Under the pieces are notes generated by a model. It saw only the letters and a program-made list of their open reading frames with translations, did no database searches and was not told the origin of the DNA. Source: Paratrimastix pyriformis (taxonomy: Eukaryota; Preaxostyla; Paratrimastigidae). From it: 64,000 nucleotides of DNA. The position numbers were made by a program, and so were the translations under genes. Shown one piece after another: positions 20,802 to 32,800 of the stretch. The stretch is taken from assembly GCA_027972325.1 (NCBI GenBank), contig JAPMOS010000074.1:62001-126000 (forward strand). The letters run 5' to 3'. The first letter of the stretch is position 1; every line of letters starts with the position of its first letter.

Positions 20802-23800
20802 ATGACGGAGTCCAAGCGAAACAAGTCCCTGTTTATCGAGTCGGTTCCGGAACTTCTGTCACTTCCAGACGAGCTTTTGGCCTACATTGGCTCGACCATC
20901 TCCTCAGTCGAGTTCTATTGCACTTTGATCGCTGTCTGCCACCGATTCAGGATCCTAGTGCGCGGCACTGTCCACACACTTTCATTTGACGACGAAGACG
21001 CAGCGAAGAAAGACTTTATTCTTTCTCTGGCTCGTGTTCCGTCGGCAGAGACAATGACGGCCCTCTTACAGCCCTGCAAGCAGCTCATTTCACTCGTCTT
21101 GAGTCCTCGGCGTGCCGTCTTTGGCTGTGGTCGCGAAAAAGCCCCTTTCGGCGGCTGGATTGATGCTTCTTTCGGCCATCTGGGCGAGACTCTCCGAACA
21201 TTGCACATTCCTGATGTGGAGGGTTTCTCCCGGGAGGCATTGATCCACCTTCTGAGCCTTCTTCCCGAATTGACCGACCTCGAGCTCCGTGGGCGATCCC
21301 CGGTGATGTGTACACCCCCGCTGGTTCAAACCATCTGCGCCACCTGTCCGAAATTGGAGAGCCTGGGGCTCTTCATGCCCCTCTCGGGGTCCTTTGAGGA
21401 TCTCACCGTCCTGGGGCCATGCACCACCCTGCGAACCCTGCGCCTGACCAAGGTTCCCTTCGGGAAGGGCCTGGAGGCCCTGATTGCGGCTCTTCCCCGG
21501 CTCACTACCCTCGAGCTACTCGAGGTGTGCGACCTGTCCTCCGTCGTCAACATACCCCCCGGGTTCAGCACCCTCCTCACCCCCTGTAATGTGGGGCCTT
21601 TCCCGGTATGCCTCGACGCGGCCCCGCTCGCTGCCTTGGAGGCCCCCTGGCCCATCGTGAACCCGTCGGACGACCTGGAGGGCTGGCGGCGGCTGAGCTG
21701 CTGGACCCCGACCCTACGCTCGCTGCGTCTGACCGAGATGAACGCGCCCAGCCTGGAGGCTCTCGGGGTGCTGCTGCCCAACTTGGAGGAGGTCGACATC
21801 CAGTCCGCCTGGAGGTGCCCGCTCGCCGTTCCATCCTGTCTGTCGCTCTTGGGTGTGCCCCCTTTCGTCAGACTCTCCCACCCGTCGTAGCCACTTGTTC
21901 CATGTCTCATGCGCCCCTGTCACTCCCCCCCCCCCCCCCCACCACCACCACCACCACCATCACCCACCACCCACCACCCACCACCCACCACCCACCACCC
22001 ACCACCCACCACCCACCACCCACCACCCACCACCCACCACCCACCACCCACCACCCACCCCCATGGCCGGCGCACAGTCGTCAGCCGCCTGACCCGACTG
22101 ACCCTGATCACCCGCGGCCCCATCTCGGCTCTGCCTCGACTGGACGTGGCCAGCAGCACCCTGCGTTCGCTGACCCTGCTGCTGCCCGTGCAGGACGAAT
22201 TCCGGGTCGTCTGCCCCAACCTCGACCAGCTCACCCTGCCCCAGTTCGCCGGCGCGCTGGTCTTGCGCACGCCCAGCCTGCGTCGGCTGGAGGGGCTCGA
22301 CCCGCGCTGCCGGCTGGACTGGGGCCCCGACGGCCAGCTGGGGTCCGCATTGGGATGCCCGTCTTTCTGTGGGGCTGTGTGCTTGTGGCATGCAGGCCCT
22401 TTTTTTGTGGTATGCGGTTTCACTTTTTTCACGTCCTCACTTTCGACCCATCTTTGCAGGCCCAGTGGGCTGGGGGCTCTGACCTGGCTCCAGCTGCGCT
22501 CGGCGGAGGAGGCCGGCTGGCTGGGGAGCCTCCTGCTGTGGGGCTGCCCTCGACTGACCCACCTGGGAGGCTGCCTGCTGCGGCGCCCCGAGACGGTGCG
22601 GATCGTCCTCGAGCAGGCAGCCTGCCTGCAGGACGCTGAGGACATCCAGGTCGGTGCGCCCGAGGGATGATGATGATGATGATGCGGATGGCGGTGATGA
22701 TGATGATGATGCTGACTGGATGATTGGATGATGATGATGATGATGCGATGATGATTGGATGATGATGCGATGATGATGCGATGATGATGCGATGATGATG
22801 CGATGATGATGCGGTGATGCTGATGATGAGTGATGATGCTTGATGATGATGATGTTTTCGGTTGCGCCGATGTCTGTGTCTGTGTGTGCGTGCGCACGTT
22901 GCTCAGCCATCATCACCCGCATCGCCCTCGCACCACCAGATTCGGCTTGCGAGCCCCGTGGCGTCGCTCAGCCTCCAGCCCCAGCCGGCCCTGCGCTCCC
23001 TGGAGGTGACCGTTCTGGAGGGCATCACCAACCAGTTGGATATCGCCTCGCCCGCTCTGCGATCCTTCTCCCTTGCGGCCGAGTCCCTTGTGCACCTGGC
23101 CCTGAACTGTCCGCGGCTCAGCGGGTTGGATCTGCCCAAGGCCTCGGCCCTGCGCACGGTGGTGCTCCCCGAGGGCGGGGCGGCCCTCAGGAGGCTGCAT
23201 CTGGGTATGGTACCCCGGTTGGAGGCCGACTTTGTGGCCCCACGGGCCCTGGTCTGCCTCCGGGCTGCAGGGGTGCTCTCCGTCATGCTGGAGGCCTGGC
23301 TTCTGAACGGGCTCCGGGACGGGGCCTTCGGCCGACTGCGGGCCCTGGAGATGTGCCTCAGGGAGGACATTGCGCTGACCCTGGTCTGCCCCCAGCTGGC
23401 CTACCTGCGGCCTGAGGGCTGCACGGAAGGCCCCCCGGTGGACCTGACCCGGTGCCCATCCTTGGAGACCATTGCGGTCGAGCCCGCGTACGGTTCCACG
23501 ACCCGCGCGGCCCAGTTCGACCTGCCCGACCCGTGTCCCCGGCTTCTCCAGCTGCCGCACTGTGAAAACCCCGAGCAGCGGCGGGCCCGGCAGATGCAGT
23601 ACCCGGGGGTAATAATCGCAGACCAGGGGCTCGACGAGGCCCTCAGCGAGGAGGACGGGTCGGACCAGTGGAGCGAGCCACCCACCCCGAAGCCGGAATC
23701 GGAGCCGGAGCCGGACTGGGAACTGGATGATGAGGGGGATGGCGAGGAGGCCGCGGGTGGGCTGCCCGGGGGGATGCGGCCCCCGGCGGAGGAGGACGAG

Positions 23801-23818
23801 GACGCTGACCCCGGATGA
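20802..23818 (+). CDS. F-box / leucine-rich repeat protein
   Basis: The ATG at 20802 begins MTESKRNKS. Residues about 17-50 resemble an F-box (LLSLPDELLAYI, then LIAVCHRFRILVRG). A long leucine-rich repeat array follows (LPELTDLELRG; LTTLELLEVCDL; LRSLRLTEM; LRSLTLLLPV; LRSLEVTVLEG). The C-terminus is a Glu/Asp/Pro-rich acidic tail (SEEDGSDQW; EPEPDWELDDEGDGEE) with the stop at 23816-23818. Three introns begin GTCCGC (about 21802), GTCCGC (about 22341) and GTCGGT (about 22651). The first and third are filled by a CCACCCA array and an ATG-type repeat. The likely role is a substrate receptor of an SCF ubiquitin ligase, with the LRR as the binding surface. It is clearly paralogous to the gene at 59275-61608: both share PCK-L, GCGR and W-DA-F-GH in the same order. 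Confidence 0.75.
21930..22064. repeat. CCACCCA 7-bp minisatellite
   Basis: A poly-C run leads into CAC and then about 15 copies of a 7-bp CCACCCA unit. It lies in the first intron of the LRR gene and ends just before the acceptor near 22079. Confidence 0.95.
22669..22853. repeat. ATGATGCG / GAT repeat
   Basis: GAT runs with GCG interruptions lie in the third intron of a plus-strand LRR gene. Here the sense strand is GAT, unlike most other introns of the window, where the sense strand is ATC. Confidence 0.9.
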
Positions 23819-24130
23819 GTGGCGCCAGATCGAAGAGCTCACAATGCAGCACCCACACCCGTCCCAGCAGCCCGAACGGTGAGGAGCACAACTGCGGCCA
23901 TCGGAAACTGGGCGAGTTGGGGAAAGAGTCGTAAATAGTCGTTTTATCTGGCGAGGGAGTTTTTTTCGGCCCAGGAGAAGAAGAACCCCGTTTCCAGAGA
24001 TTTCGATGGGCTGGGTGCGCAGGTCATCTTGAGAGCCTGCAAAATCAAGGAGTACACGCGACGTCCCTGGGGAGGGGGGGGGGGGGGGGGGGGGGGATGA
24101 AGACAGATGAAGACGAAGAGGAGCGGAAGA
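23819..24130. other. Convergent intergenic region with poly-G tract
   Basis: This separates the stops of the LRR gene (plus) and the radical SAM gene (minus). A 24-base G run occupies 24073-24096. It should contain both 3' ends. No RNA gene was recognised. Confidence 0.5.
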
Positions 24131-25527
24131 CTATTCCCTCGGCCTCTCTCCCGCTCCATGAGCGCACGAGTCACCGTCGGCAGTTGGGGCGGCCTGCTGC
24201 TCCGGCTGGGCGTCGTCCTCCTCGTCCGACAGCATCGTGTCCCCCAGCGCGGCTCCCTCCCCGCATCCGCACGTCTCCTCGTCCCCTCCGGGCGGTGTGA
24301 GGGCGGCCGGCAGGACGAGGGCCTCGAGGTCGGGCAGCGGGGCGCCCTGCTCCTTCGTTGCCCCCGCAGGGGCGACAGGGGCCGGGGCGGGGCTGAGAAC
24401 GGGGCCGGCCATGTCGCAGTTGCAGCACTGATCGGGCAGGTCCATGTTCTGTGGGTGGTGTTGTCGAGTGGCAGTGAGGAGGAGGAAGGGGAGGAGGGAG
24501 GGAGGGAGGGAGGGAGGGATGGAGGGGCCGACCTTACACAGGCAAATTTTGACCCGCAGTGCCCCTCCGCTGCACTCGTGGGCCAGGGCGACCAGCCGGC
24601 GATACTCCCGGGCGCGCCACTCGGCCGGCATGGCCTCGATGGCCCCGCCCCGGCCGCCCAGCTTCATCGGGACGGAGTGCTCGAAGGCAGCCAGGGCGGG
24701 CCGCAGCTCGGGGTGGGCCTGGGCGGCCTGGGTCAGGGCATCGCGGACGTGGGGCCGCAGGAAGAGGTACGAGAGCGACACGATCCGAACGCCCGTCGCG
24801 TGGATGGCGGTGAAGAGGGCCCGCATCTGGGCGTCAGTGTCGGTGACACCGGGTAATACCGGCACCACCCGGACAGCGCAGTGGATTCCGTGGGATACGG
24901 CCCATTGGGCCTGGGCCAGTCGGGCCTGGGGTGGGGCAGCACCGGGTTCCAGCAGGGTCTGGAGGGCCGGGTCGAGCGTGATCAACCCCACGGTCATGAA
25001 TACCTGCTCGTGGTGGGCCACCAGATACTCCCGGAATGGGCGATGTATCAAAACCCCCTTGGTGATGAAGTGCGCCGGAATATGGTGCGCCAAGGCCTGC
25101 CGGATGAGTTGCTCTGACACAGACTGTACCTCGGGGATGGGCTGGAAGGGATCACAGGACGGCGACTGATTTGATGGTGGCAACAGAGATGCGTGGCGAT
25201 TGATAATAAAATAGGACAGACAAGGTGGAGCCTGGCCGGACGTCGGCCCGATGCGAGTTCTTCTTCCATGAATTCTGTAAGATTATCGTAGACTCGGCAT
25301 ATTGTGCCGTCGGCAGGAGAATGTCGGTATCCAGCCGCGAAACAATATACACATTGGTGAACACACCCTGCCGAGACGTTGACAGTGGCGAAGTTGGAGG
25401 GAAGACATTGCAGGGCACGGGTGGGCGTCAGGATCTTTGACTTGCGAGTGTCATGTGTGCAGGTGAACTGTTGAGGTAAAGGAGATGGATGGTGTGGTGG
25501 CGGTGGGGGCGGCTCTGGTGGTTCCAT
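24131..25527 (-). CDS. Radical SAM protein, spore photoproduct lyase-like
   Basis: The ATG is at 25527 (MEPPEPPPPPP). Residues 50-65 read VNVSAGCVHQCVYCFAAG, giving the radical SAM 4Fe-4S motif CxxxCxxC at C55, C59 and C62. An intron beginning GTCTGT joins LHL to SPSCDPFQPIPEVQSVSEQL, which matches the 'TDPFQP-E' segment after the cluster in SPL-type proteins. The rest of the barrel is visible (FITKGVLIHR; VFMTVGLITLDPAL; VVPVLPGVTDTDAQM). A second intron (GTCGGC) precedes a C-terminal part with Cys clusters (LPDQCCNCDM; ETCGCGEG) and an acidic end (LSDEEDDAQPE). The family uses S-adenosylmethionine radicals; in bacteria SPL reverses UV thymine lesions, but related proteins have other roles. 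This copy could be a repair enzyme or a member of the broader uncharacterised family. It probably derives from a bacterial donor, inferred from family distribution. Confidence 0.8.
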
Positions 25528-25713
25528 ATCAAAAGGATGTCAACGCGGCGCGGCCCCAGGATTGCAAGCAGTCGCCTTTGCCTGTGTCTGCGGGTAGAGC
25601 CAGAATACATCGACTATCTCTCTCGCCGGCGAGCGGCCAAGTTATTTACACAGAAATCAGAAACGGAAAAAAAAAAGTTACATCATCGAAAACCACTCCC
25701 TCATCACACATCA

Positions 25714-27738
25714 TCAAGCCTTCATGGAGGCGGTTTGGCCCTGATTGTAATCCCGATTGTACGCATTCACCACATCAACAAATGGCTTCGCACCCTTGTA
25801 CAATTTCCTCTTGTTTTCCTGTGAGAAACGTGACGTGGTGATGTGCATTATCCTGAGGCGGCAGACCAGCTCGGGGGCGGTGACATTGATTTGCATCAGG
25901 CCAAACTTCATGGAAAAGCCAGAATTCCACTCGAAGTTATCCATCAGGGACCAGTACTGAAACCCGCGCACATCGACTCCGTCTTTCATGGCTCTCCACT
26001 GACGAACAAAAGGATGAGGGATGTGATCGAAGAGCCAACAGGCCATGGCATAGAGGTAGCGGCGGATCCAAAGTTCCCGAATCCCTCGGTCCTGCCCGTC
26101 GGCTACCCCGTTCTCGGTCACCAGCACGGGCACGCCGACCCGGCCGACGCGCTTCAGTGCCCGGTAAAACCCTGCAATGTGTCCGGAAGGGTGAGATCTC
26201 TCTTCCTCTGCACGCGCCTTTGGGGGATGGCGGGGTGATGGAGGCGGCAGACGAACCTTCGGCGTAGATCGGGTAGTCCATATCCGTCATGAGGGCGGCC
26301 TCATCCGGGCGGACGCACCGATCGACGGGTCGCGCCCAGTTGGTGGGGTCCAGGCGGACGTGGTAGTGCGAGTAGTAGTTGAGACCTGCGGCCGGAATGT
26401 CAGGAGAGCATCAGGATGTCCAATGTGAAGTCGAGGCCGACTTGAGGTTCGGGCGCGGACCGATATAATCGAGGGCGCCCTTCGCCTGGGGGTTTTCGGC
26501 CTTCATGTTGACGGCCAGTGGCTGGAGCAAGAGCGTCGGCGCCCTGTGAGGAGCTGAAACGCGGACAGCCAACCAGACCTGATAGTATCGGAATTTCCCC
26601 GTCTCCACATACCGCAGCACGGATTCCGTGTACACCTGGCCATCGGGGCGCCACCCGAGGGGATTGGACGGGTGGACTTGAAGAGCAGGCGCAGGAACAG
26701 ACCTGAGTGATCAGGTGGGCGGCCAGGCGGTCGAGTGGGTTCCAACGACGGTTTGGCTCGAATTGGAAGATGTTCTTGGCGAACCCAATGTAGGTTGCGT
26801 TGCCGCCCTATGGGAAGAAGACGAAGAGGTGAAGCACCGATTCGGTCGACATTGGCCCAGGGAGGGCGACCTCAAGTCCTTTGAACATGCGGTAGACGGC
26901 CACGTGAGCGTCCATGAGGTTCTTGAGCACCTCCGCCGCCAAGGCCGGTGATGAGACCGCAGGTGGGAACTGGTCTGTGAAGAGGTACCCCATCATGGAG
27001 TACACCTCGGGTTCGTTGATGGTGCACCAGATCTTCACTCGGTCACCCAGGGCATCGTAGACAGAATGGGCGAACCGAAGGAAGACCGCGATGTTGGCAG
27101 ATTTCTCCCAGCTCCCAAGATTCTGAAACCAGAGTGGATTCTAGGAACCGCAGGAGCAATGAACCAATCCAAAACGGGTCCCAACGGACCGTGAAGTGGT
27201 GGAGAGTACAGATGGGTTCGATGCCAGCCTCAAGGAGCGCGTCAACAAGATCCGAGTAATGTTCGATCACGGTTTGGTTAAATGTTCCTTGCTGAGGCTC
27301 CCATTTTGACCATTCAACCGAAAAACGGTAGCTGGAGAGTCCCAGATGCTTCATCAGTGAAACGTCGTGTCGAAAAAGTCGCCAATGGTCGGAAGCAAGG
27401 CCAGATTTATCATGGTTTTTGATACGTGGGCGACCAAACTCATCTGTGGCCGATTCCCACTCAAACCATTGGGAATTGTCATTAAAACCTTCCGTTTGAT
27501 AGCCAGCGGTGGCAGTCCCCCACAAAAATGGAGGAGATCCACTTTGTTGGCTGTTGAAGTCGAGGTGGTCTCGAGTGATGGGTAAGCCGGAAGCACCCGA
27601 GAAACTTGTCTCGGAAATATTCAACGAATCCCATTTCCAGTGCAATTCTGGTTCCAAGAAGAAAATGGGCTCTAAAAGATATGCGACAAGCGCCAGAATA
27701 ATTGTCCAAGACACTGAGCACAGAGAAGGCCGCCGCAT
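25714..27738 (-). CDS. Glycoside hydrolase family 1 beta-glycosidase
   Basis: The ATG at 27738 is followed by a hydrophobic segment (IILALVAYLLEPIFFL), either a signal peptide or a type II anchor. Family 1 landmarks appear in order: FLWGTATAGYQTEG; SSYRFSVEWSKWEPQ; TLHHFT. The last joins over a GTCCGT...TAG intron to NPLWFQNLGSWEKSAN. TINEPEV follows, with the acid/base Glu near 27013, then GALDYIG, and VLVTENGVAD with the nucleophile Glu near 26114. GFQYWSLMDNFEW and the FGL segment come near the end. The stop is at 25714. Both catalytic glutamates are present, so it should be an active retaining beta-glucosidase/galactosidase-type enzyme in the secretory pathway or outside the cell. It shares a 55-bp divergent promoter region with the membrane protein at 27794. 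Confidence 0.92.
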
Positions 27739-27793
27739 CGCGTGTACGAATTTTTGGAGACCCGGCAGCTCAGCGTCAGCCCCCAGGGAGGAA
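27739..27793. promoter_or_regulatory. 55-bp divergent promoter region
   Basis: Only 55 bp separate the start codons of the GH1 gene (minus) and the membrane protein gene (plus). Both starts are supported by hydrophobic N-termini. No TATA element is evident. Confidence 0.5.
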
Positions 27794-29680
27794 ATGTGCT
27801 GCCGGGTCTCTTTGTGGCCCTTCCTCGTGGTTCTCGCATCTTTGACGCTTGTTCAAGCCATTGATCCGGATGTGACCCCAGTTGTTTTAAAAAGTCTGAA
27901 GGTTCTTCAAGAGATGAATGCAATTTCCTCTAGATTTCAAACCCGGCGCCCTGTCGCTCAGTAACTACATCCCAAGAGCAGTCGCCGTGATTCCCGTGTA
28001 CCCTACTGACTATACAACATTTTCGTCGCTCTCCGTCGATCTTTTCGTGCCTTCAAAAAACGTCAAAGTTTACATGCGTCGGGTGCTGCAGGATCACGAG
28101 ATTGATCCTTCCGAATCCAACCACGACCTTTCTTGCCGCAACTTTTCGGCAACTATGTTCCCGTCTTCAGGGCGCAATTTGACGATTGACATCCTGCCAT
28201 CGAAGGGCTATCTCTGTACGCTTCACTATGAGCGGCTCCTTTTTACTCCTGGCCTCTATGCTTTGAGCGTGTCACTGGTCGACCCAAACAACGAGCTTCA
28301 AAGGTTACACAAACGATTGGGGAAGGGTCTGTTGCCAAACCAATCTCTCCGCTCTCAACAGAGAGCACAGAGAACCCCGGACTCGACGCTTCGATGAGCG
28401 CGTACACGGTGCTGGTCTACCCCAAGATCTGTCTGTCGTTCGGCCAAACTTTCGCATTTCCCATATATGCCCCGGGGGACTTCCCACCAGCCATGGACAA
28501 CACCGCCCTAGCGCTGTTCTTCATGGCGCTGGTCTTTGTGGCGGCCGGTTGGTTCATTTGCCGGCAGACGGTCGTGGTGGATGTCATCGCCATCGCCTGG
28601 GCCTGCTTCCAGTGCTTCACCGCAGCCCGTGGTCTGCAGCCCCCCTGCAGCTGGCGAACTGTGACGTCACATCATCCCCCAGCATCCACTCCGGGTCCGG
28701 TGACCTGGGGCCGCCTCTTCTCGGCCGTGCTGCAGTACCCCGTCTTGATTGCTCTGGCCCTGCCCCTGTACAGCCTGCTTCGGGTGGTGCTCCTCAAGGA
28801 GTGGATGCAGCATGCCGTCTGGCGGATGGCACGGTCCGTCCCCGCTGCTCCCGCCATCCGGTCACCCCGCCCTCACTCCCCGGCTGCTGCAGTGAGGCCA
28901 TCGTTCTGACGGTGGGCGTCTTCATGAACGGGGCCCTGATCCTGCACCTGATGGTGATCTCGGCCTCCCTCTGGGCGCGCCTGGTCCCGGTGACCGCGAC
29001 CCTGCTCAACATGGCCGCCTACCTTTGGATGGTCGCCAAGCTGCACAGCGCTCAGGTCCCTCTTCCCTTCCCGCTCCCCTTTCCTCATGGCTGGCGCTCC
29101 CTTCCGGTGCTTTTCCGCCTGCTGACACGGAGGATATTTGGCTTTGCCCAGGGTGAAGACCGCGAATTCTGGAAGTCTCTGGTCGAGCGGGGCCAGATTC
29201 TGGGCAAGGTCCCCGCGATTTCCTGTCTTCGCGTCGCTGACTGGGCTTTTCCAGACTCGGCACCGTCGGCACGCCCTCAAACGGAACCTGCGCAAGTTCG
29301 GTGGCGTGCCCGGACTGGAGGAGGCCGAGAACGAGGGCGACGGGCCCCTGCCCCCAGACGATGTCCTGGCCGCCGGGGCAAAGGAGGCCAAGAAGGGGAA
29401 GGGGCGCAAGAAGAGCCATCGGCTCCTCGAAGAAGGCGCCGAAGATGCCGACCCCTCGGGCGCCGGCTTGCTGCTCGCCGAGAGCGACTCCGATGAGTTG
29501 CTCAGCCTGACCGAGTCGGGAACCGATGAGGTGGATGAGGACGACTCCGATGTGGGACAGTTCTTGCCCAAACGTTCTGCTCCCATTGAGTGGCCGCCAA
29601 AGCAGCAGGAGGCCGAGAAGCCCCAGAGCACCGAGAAGGCCACGCGCGTCGATGAGCACGATCCCACAAAAACTGAATGA
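27794..29680 (+). CDS. Secretory-pathway multi-pass membrane protein, unknown function
   Basis: The ATG at 27794 starts a signal peptide (LWPFLVVLASLTLVQA). Joining over introns that start GTCTGA, GTCTGT, GTCTGC, GTCCGT and GTCCCT gives a lumenal domain of about 170 residues (NFKPGALSLSNYIPRAVAV; VDLFVPSKNVKVYMRRVLQ). Several membrane spans follow (ALALFFMALVFVAAGWFIC; YPVLIALALPLYSLLRVVL; EAIVLTVGVFMNGALILHLM; LVPVTATLLNMAAYLWMVA). The cytosolic tail is basic then acidic (RHRRHALKRNLRKFG; LLAESDSDELLSLTESGTDE) and ends at 29680. The layout resembles transmembrane-plus-lumenal-domain proteins of the ER/Golgi, but no family was recognised. It is divergent from the GH1 gene and lies 152 bp upstream of the Argonaute gene. 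Confidence 0.7.
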
Positions 29681-29832
29681 ACACAGCCTTTCCCGTTCCA
29701 CCATCACCTTAACCACCGCCAACACGTTTCCCCGACTTTATCGGCATCCGGGGGCAGTCACGCAGCGATGACACGTCGAAATTCTTCAGCGTGGTAATTC
29801 CCCTTGGTTGAATTCGTTTGCAGGGAGAAGAC

Positions 29833-32800
29833 ATGATTGTTGGAGAACACCCACTATTGGCCCCACGAGCAGCCCCACTTCGCGACCGTGTGGGGCGATC
29901 TGTTCAGCTCGCATCAAACCTTTATAAATTTTCTTTGACTCCAAGTCCGCTTTCGCTCACTGCGAGATCTCTTCATGCCGCTTCTGTAGACACAACATTC
30001 CACGAATATAATGTTCGCTTCATCCCTGAACAAAGTGCTTCTCGCATGGAGGCACTCATTCGGGTGGTCATGCGCCAAAAATTTGCTGACGCCATGCGTC
30101 TGTGTGCTCAATCCCATCGCACCCGCAGTGACATTTTTTGGATAAACTAGGAGACAAATTTTTCACCAACGTGAGACGAGAGGCCACATCTGCGCACTGT
30201 TTTTGCACCGAGTGCTTCGACCCTTTCGAAGCCATCGTCAACACCGCCCGCCCTGGGGCGCCCGAGTCCCCATGCACGGTCATCTTCGACCTGGTCTGGC
30301 TGCGCATGCTTTCAAGCTTGCCTGATTCACCTCCCTCTAGATGGGGAGCCACTCGGGGGTTCCGCATCCCGTTCTCCGCGTCTGTGGTCCATCCCCCCGA
30401 CGTTCGGTCAGCTCATCCCCGTCTATGCGCAGATTGCCTTCGAGAAGGCCCTGGGGAAGATGGGCCTCGTGGAAATGGTGCACAACATGTACGATCCCAA
30501 AGCGTCCGTTCCCTCGGGCCCACCTGTCCGCGCTCACTCACGTCCCCCACCCCTCAGCGCGCGTCAGATTCCTCGTGCGCCTTTCGAGCTGTGGCCAGGC
30601 TTTGCGGCCACTCCGACTCAGGTCCGCCCGCTGCCTTTTGAACGAACGGGATCTGGTGCGCGGGGCTTCTTCTGACGGCCCGCCCGAACCCCTCCTCGCA
30701 GACCACTGGTGGCCTCTGCTTGGCCGTTGATGTCTCGTATCGCCTCCTGAGAACCGGTCTGGCCACACGAGGCCGGGGGAGTGCGGCCAAGCTCACTTTT
30801 CTTCTATTTGTTCTGTTGGGCGCGGCTCTTCCCGCAGATACTGTTCTGGACGAGCTGCGCCGCATCCGGTCGCTCAACCCCAAGTCGGCCGAGGACTTCG
30901 CACACCGGATGGCACACATCCTCGTCATCACCCGGTCCGTCGTCAAACCTTCTCCATCCCTTCGGGACGCTGCTCCCCCCGCATCCTCCCCTCTTCTTCC
31001 CTTCCCCTCATGCCATCCCCTGACCTCGGGCTGTGTGTATCAGGTACAACAACTGCACGTACCGAATCACGGGAGTCGAGCTGGACAAGAACCCCACCAA
31101 GACCTTCCCCCGCCGCATCCCCGGCACGAAGCCCCCACGTCTGCTGCCCCCTCCCGGCCGTGGATCCACCATCTGATCTCGTGCCTATCTCACTCCCACA
31201 ACCCCCGACTCCCGCACTGCCCCTGGCAGGCGTCGAGGAGGTCACCTTCGAGAATTACGTCCAGTCCCGCTACGGGGCCCAGACGAAGGACCACCGTCAG
31301 CCCCTGGTCCGGGCCATGCCCACCCGTGGGCCCAAGTCCGAGGTGCTGCTCATCCCCGGTCCGCCTCCCGTCCCCCTCCTTCAATAGAAGACAAGCGAGC
31401 GCGAAACGACATAACTCAGAGCCACCCGCACGATCCGGTGTGTTGCGCAAACAGGGGCTGTCTCCGCGGGAAATGCATTTGGGACAAGACGATGTCTTCT
31501 CTCATCGCTCGTGTGAATGATGGGTCCCGTGGGGTGGGGCAGAGCACCTCTTCCTGACGGGCCTCACGGACGAGGTGCGCAGCGACTTCCGCCTGATGAA
31601 GAGCATCAAGGACTGCCAGGACACCAACCCCCGGGGCCGCTTCCAGTCCATCGGGGACCTCATCCAGAAACTCGACCGCCAGGGGCGCGAAGTCTGCATC
31701 TCCCGCCCCTCCTCCTCCCGGTCGTCTCACATTGATCTCCCTTTCTCGTGGGCCAACAGGAGCTCGCCAAATTTGGGATCAGTTTCGACCGACATGGGCT
31801 GGCCGTCCAAGGCCGGGTGCTGCCGCCCCAGAGGATCGTCTTCGGCAACATGACCGTCTCCACAGGCGGTCCGGTGCTCCCCGCCTCCGCCACGTCTCGT
31901 CCTTCCCCATGCTTGCTCATGCTCCCCTTCTCTGTCCATGCGCTCTCGCCTGCTGTCGCCTTGCCCTTTGTTCGTCTCCCTGCAGCCGACTGGTCCCGGG
32001 CCTTCCACACGTCCAACCTGCTCGAGGGGAAGCCCCTCAACAAGTCTGACCTCGCCTCCTCAGTCTCGGGGCGTGAGATCTTGTTCATCGGGATGACGGC
32101 CTCACCCTCCATCGCCCCTCCATCGCCCCTCCCTCTCGGCCCCTTCCCCCTCTCCCCCAGTTGGATGATCTTCTTCCCAGAAAATCAGGGCCACGTCGCC
32201 CACAAGGTCCGACCCTCCTCCTCCCCTTCCCACACCATTCCGTTCCCATCACATGCCTCCTCCCCGCTCGTCCACAAACCCACCAACTGAACCGACTCAC
32301 CCCCTCACGCCGTCCCCCCAGTTTGTGGGCGATCTGCGCCGTGTCGCGCACGATGTTCCCGTGGGCGAGCCGGTCTTCTGCCCTTGCCGCGGTCTGCGCT
32401 TTCCCCCTCCCCGACCCGAGTGAGGGAACGTGGTCGCGAGCGACCCGGGCTGACCACCTGTCGGCCCTCTCTGTGCCCCTGCAGGCGACTTGCCCGAGGA
32501 TGTCGATGGGACGCTCGAGCAGGTCGGTCGGGCCCTCCTCTGGCCCTTCTCCTCCCATCCATCCGACACGCCGCCCGCCATTCCCCTGGCTCGGCCCAAG
32601 GCCCACTCGTCACCTCTGCCTCTCTTCGGATTCTTCTGCCTCTCCGTTTCTGTCCCGCAGGCCTGCAACCAAGGCAGGCCGCCCCAGATCGCAGTGGTCG
32701 TGCTGCCCGACAAGGACAAGGAGCGCTACAAGAAGGTCCGCCAGACCGCGCCTTGGCCCCCCTGGCCCATTGGCTCCCCCCCCCCCGCCCCCACCACCAC

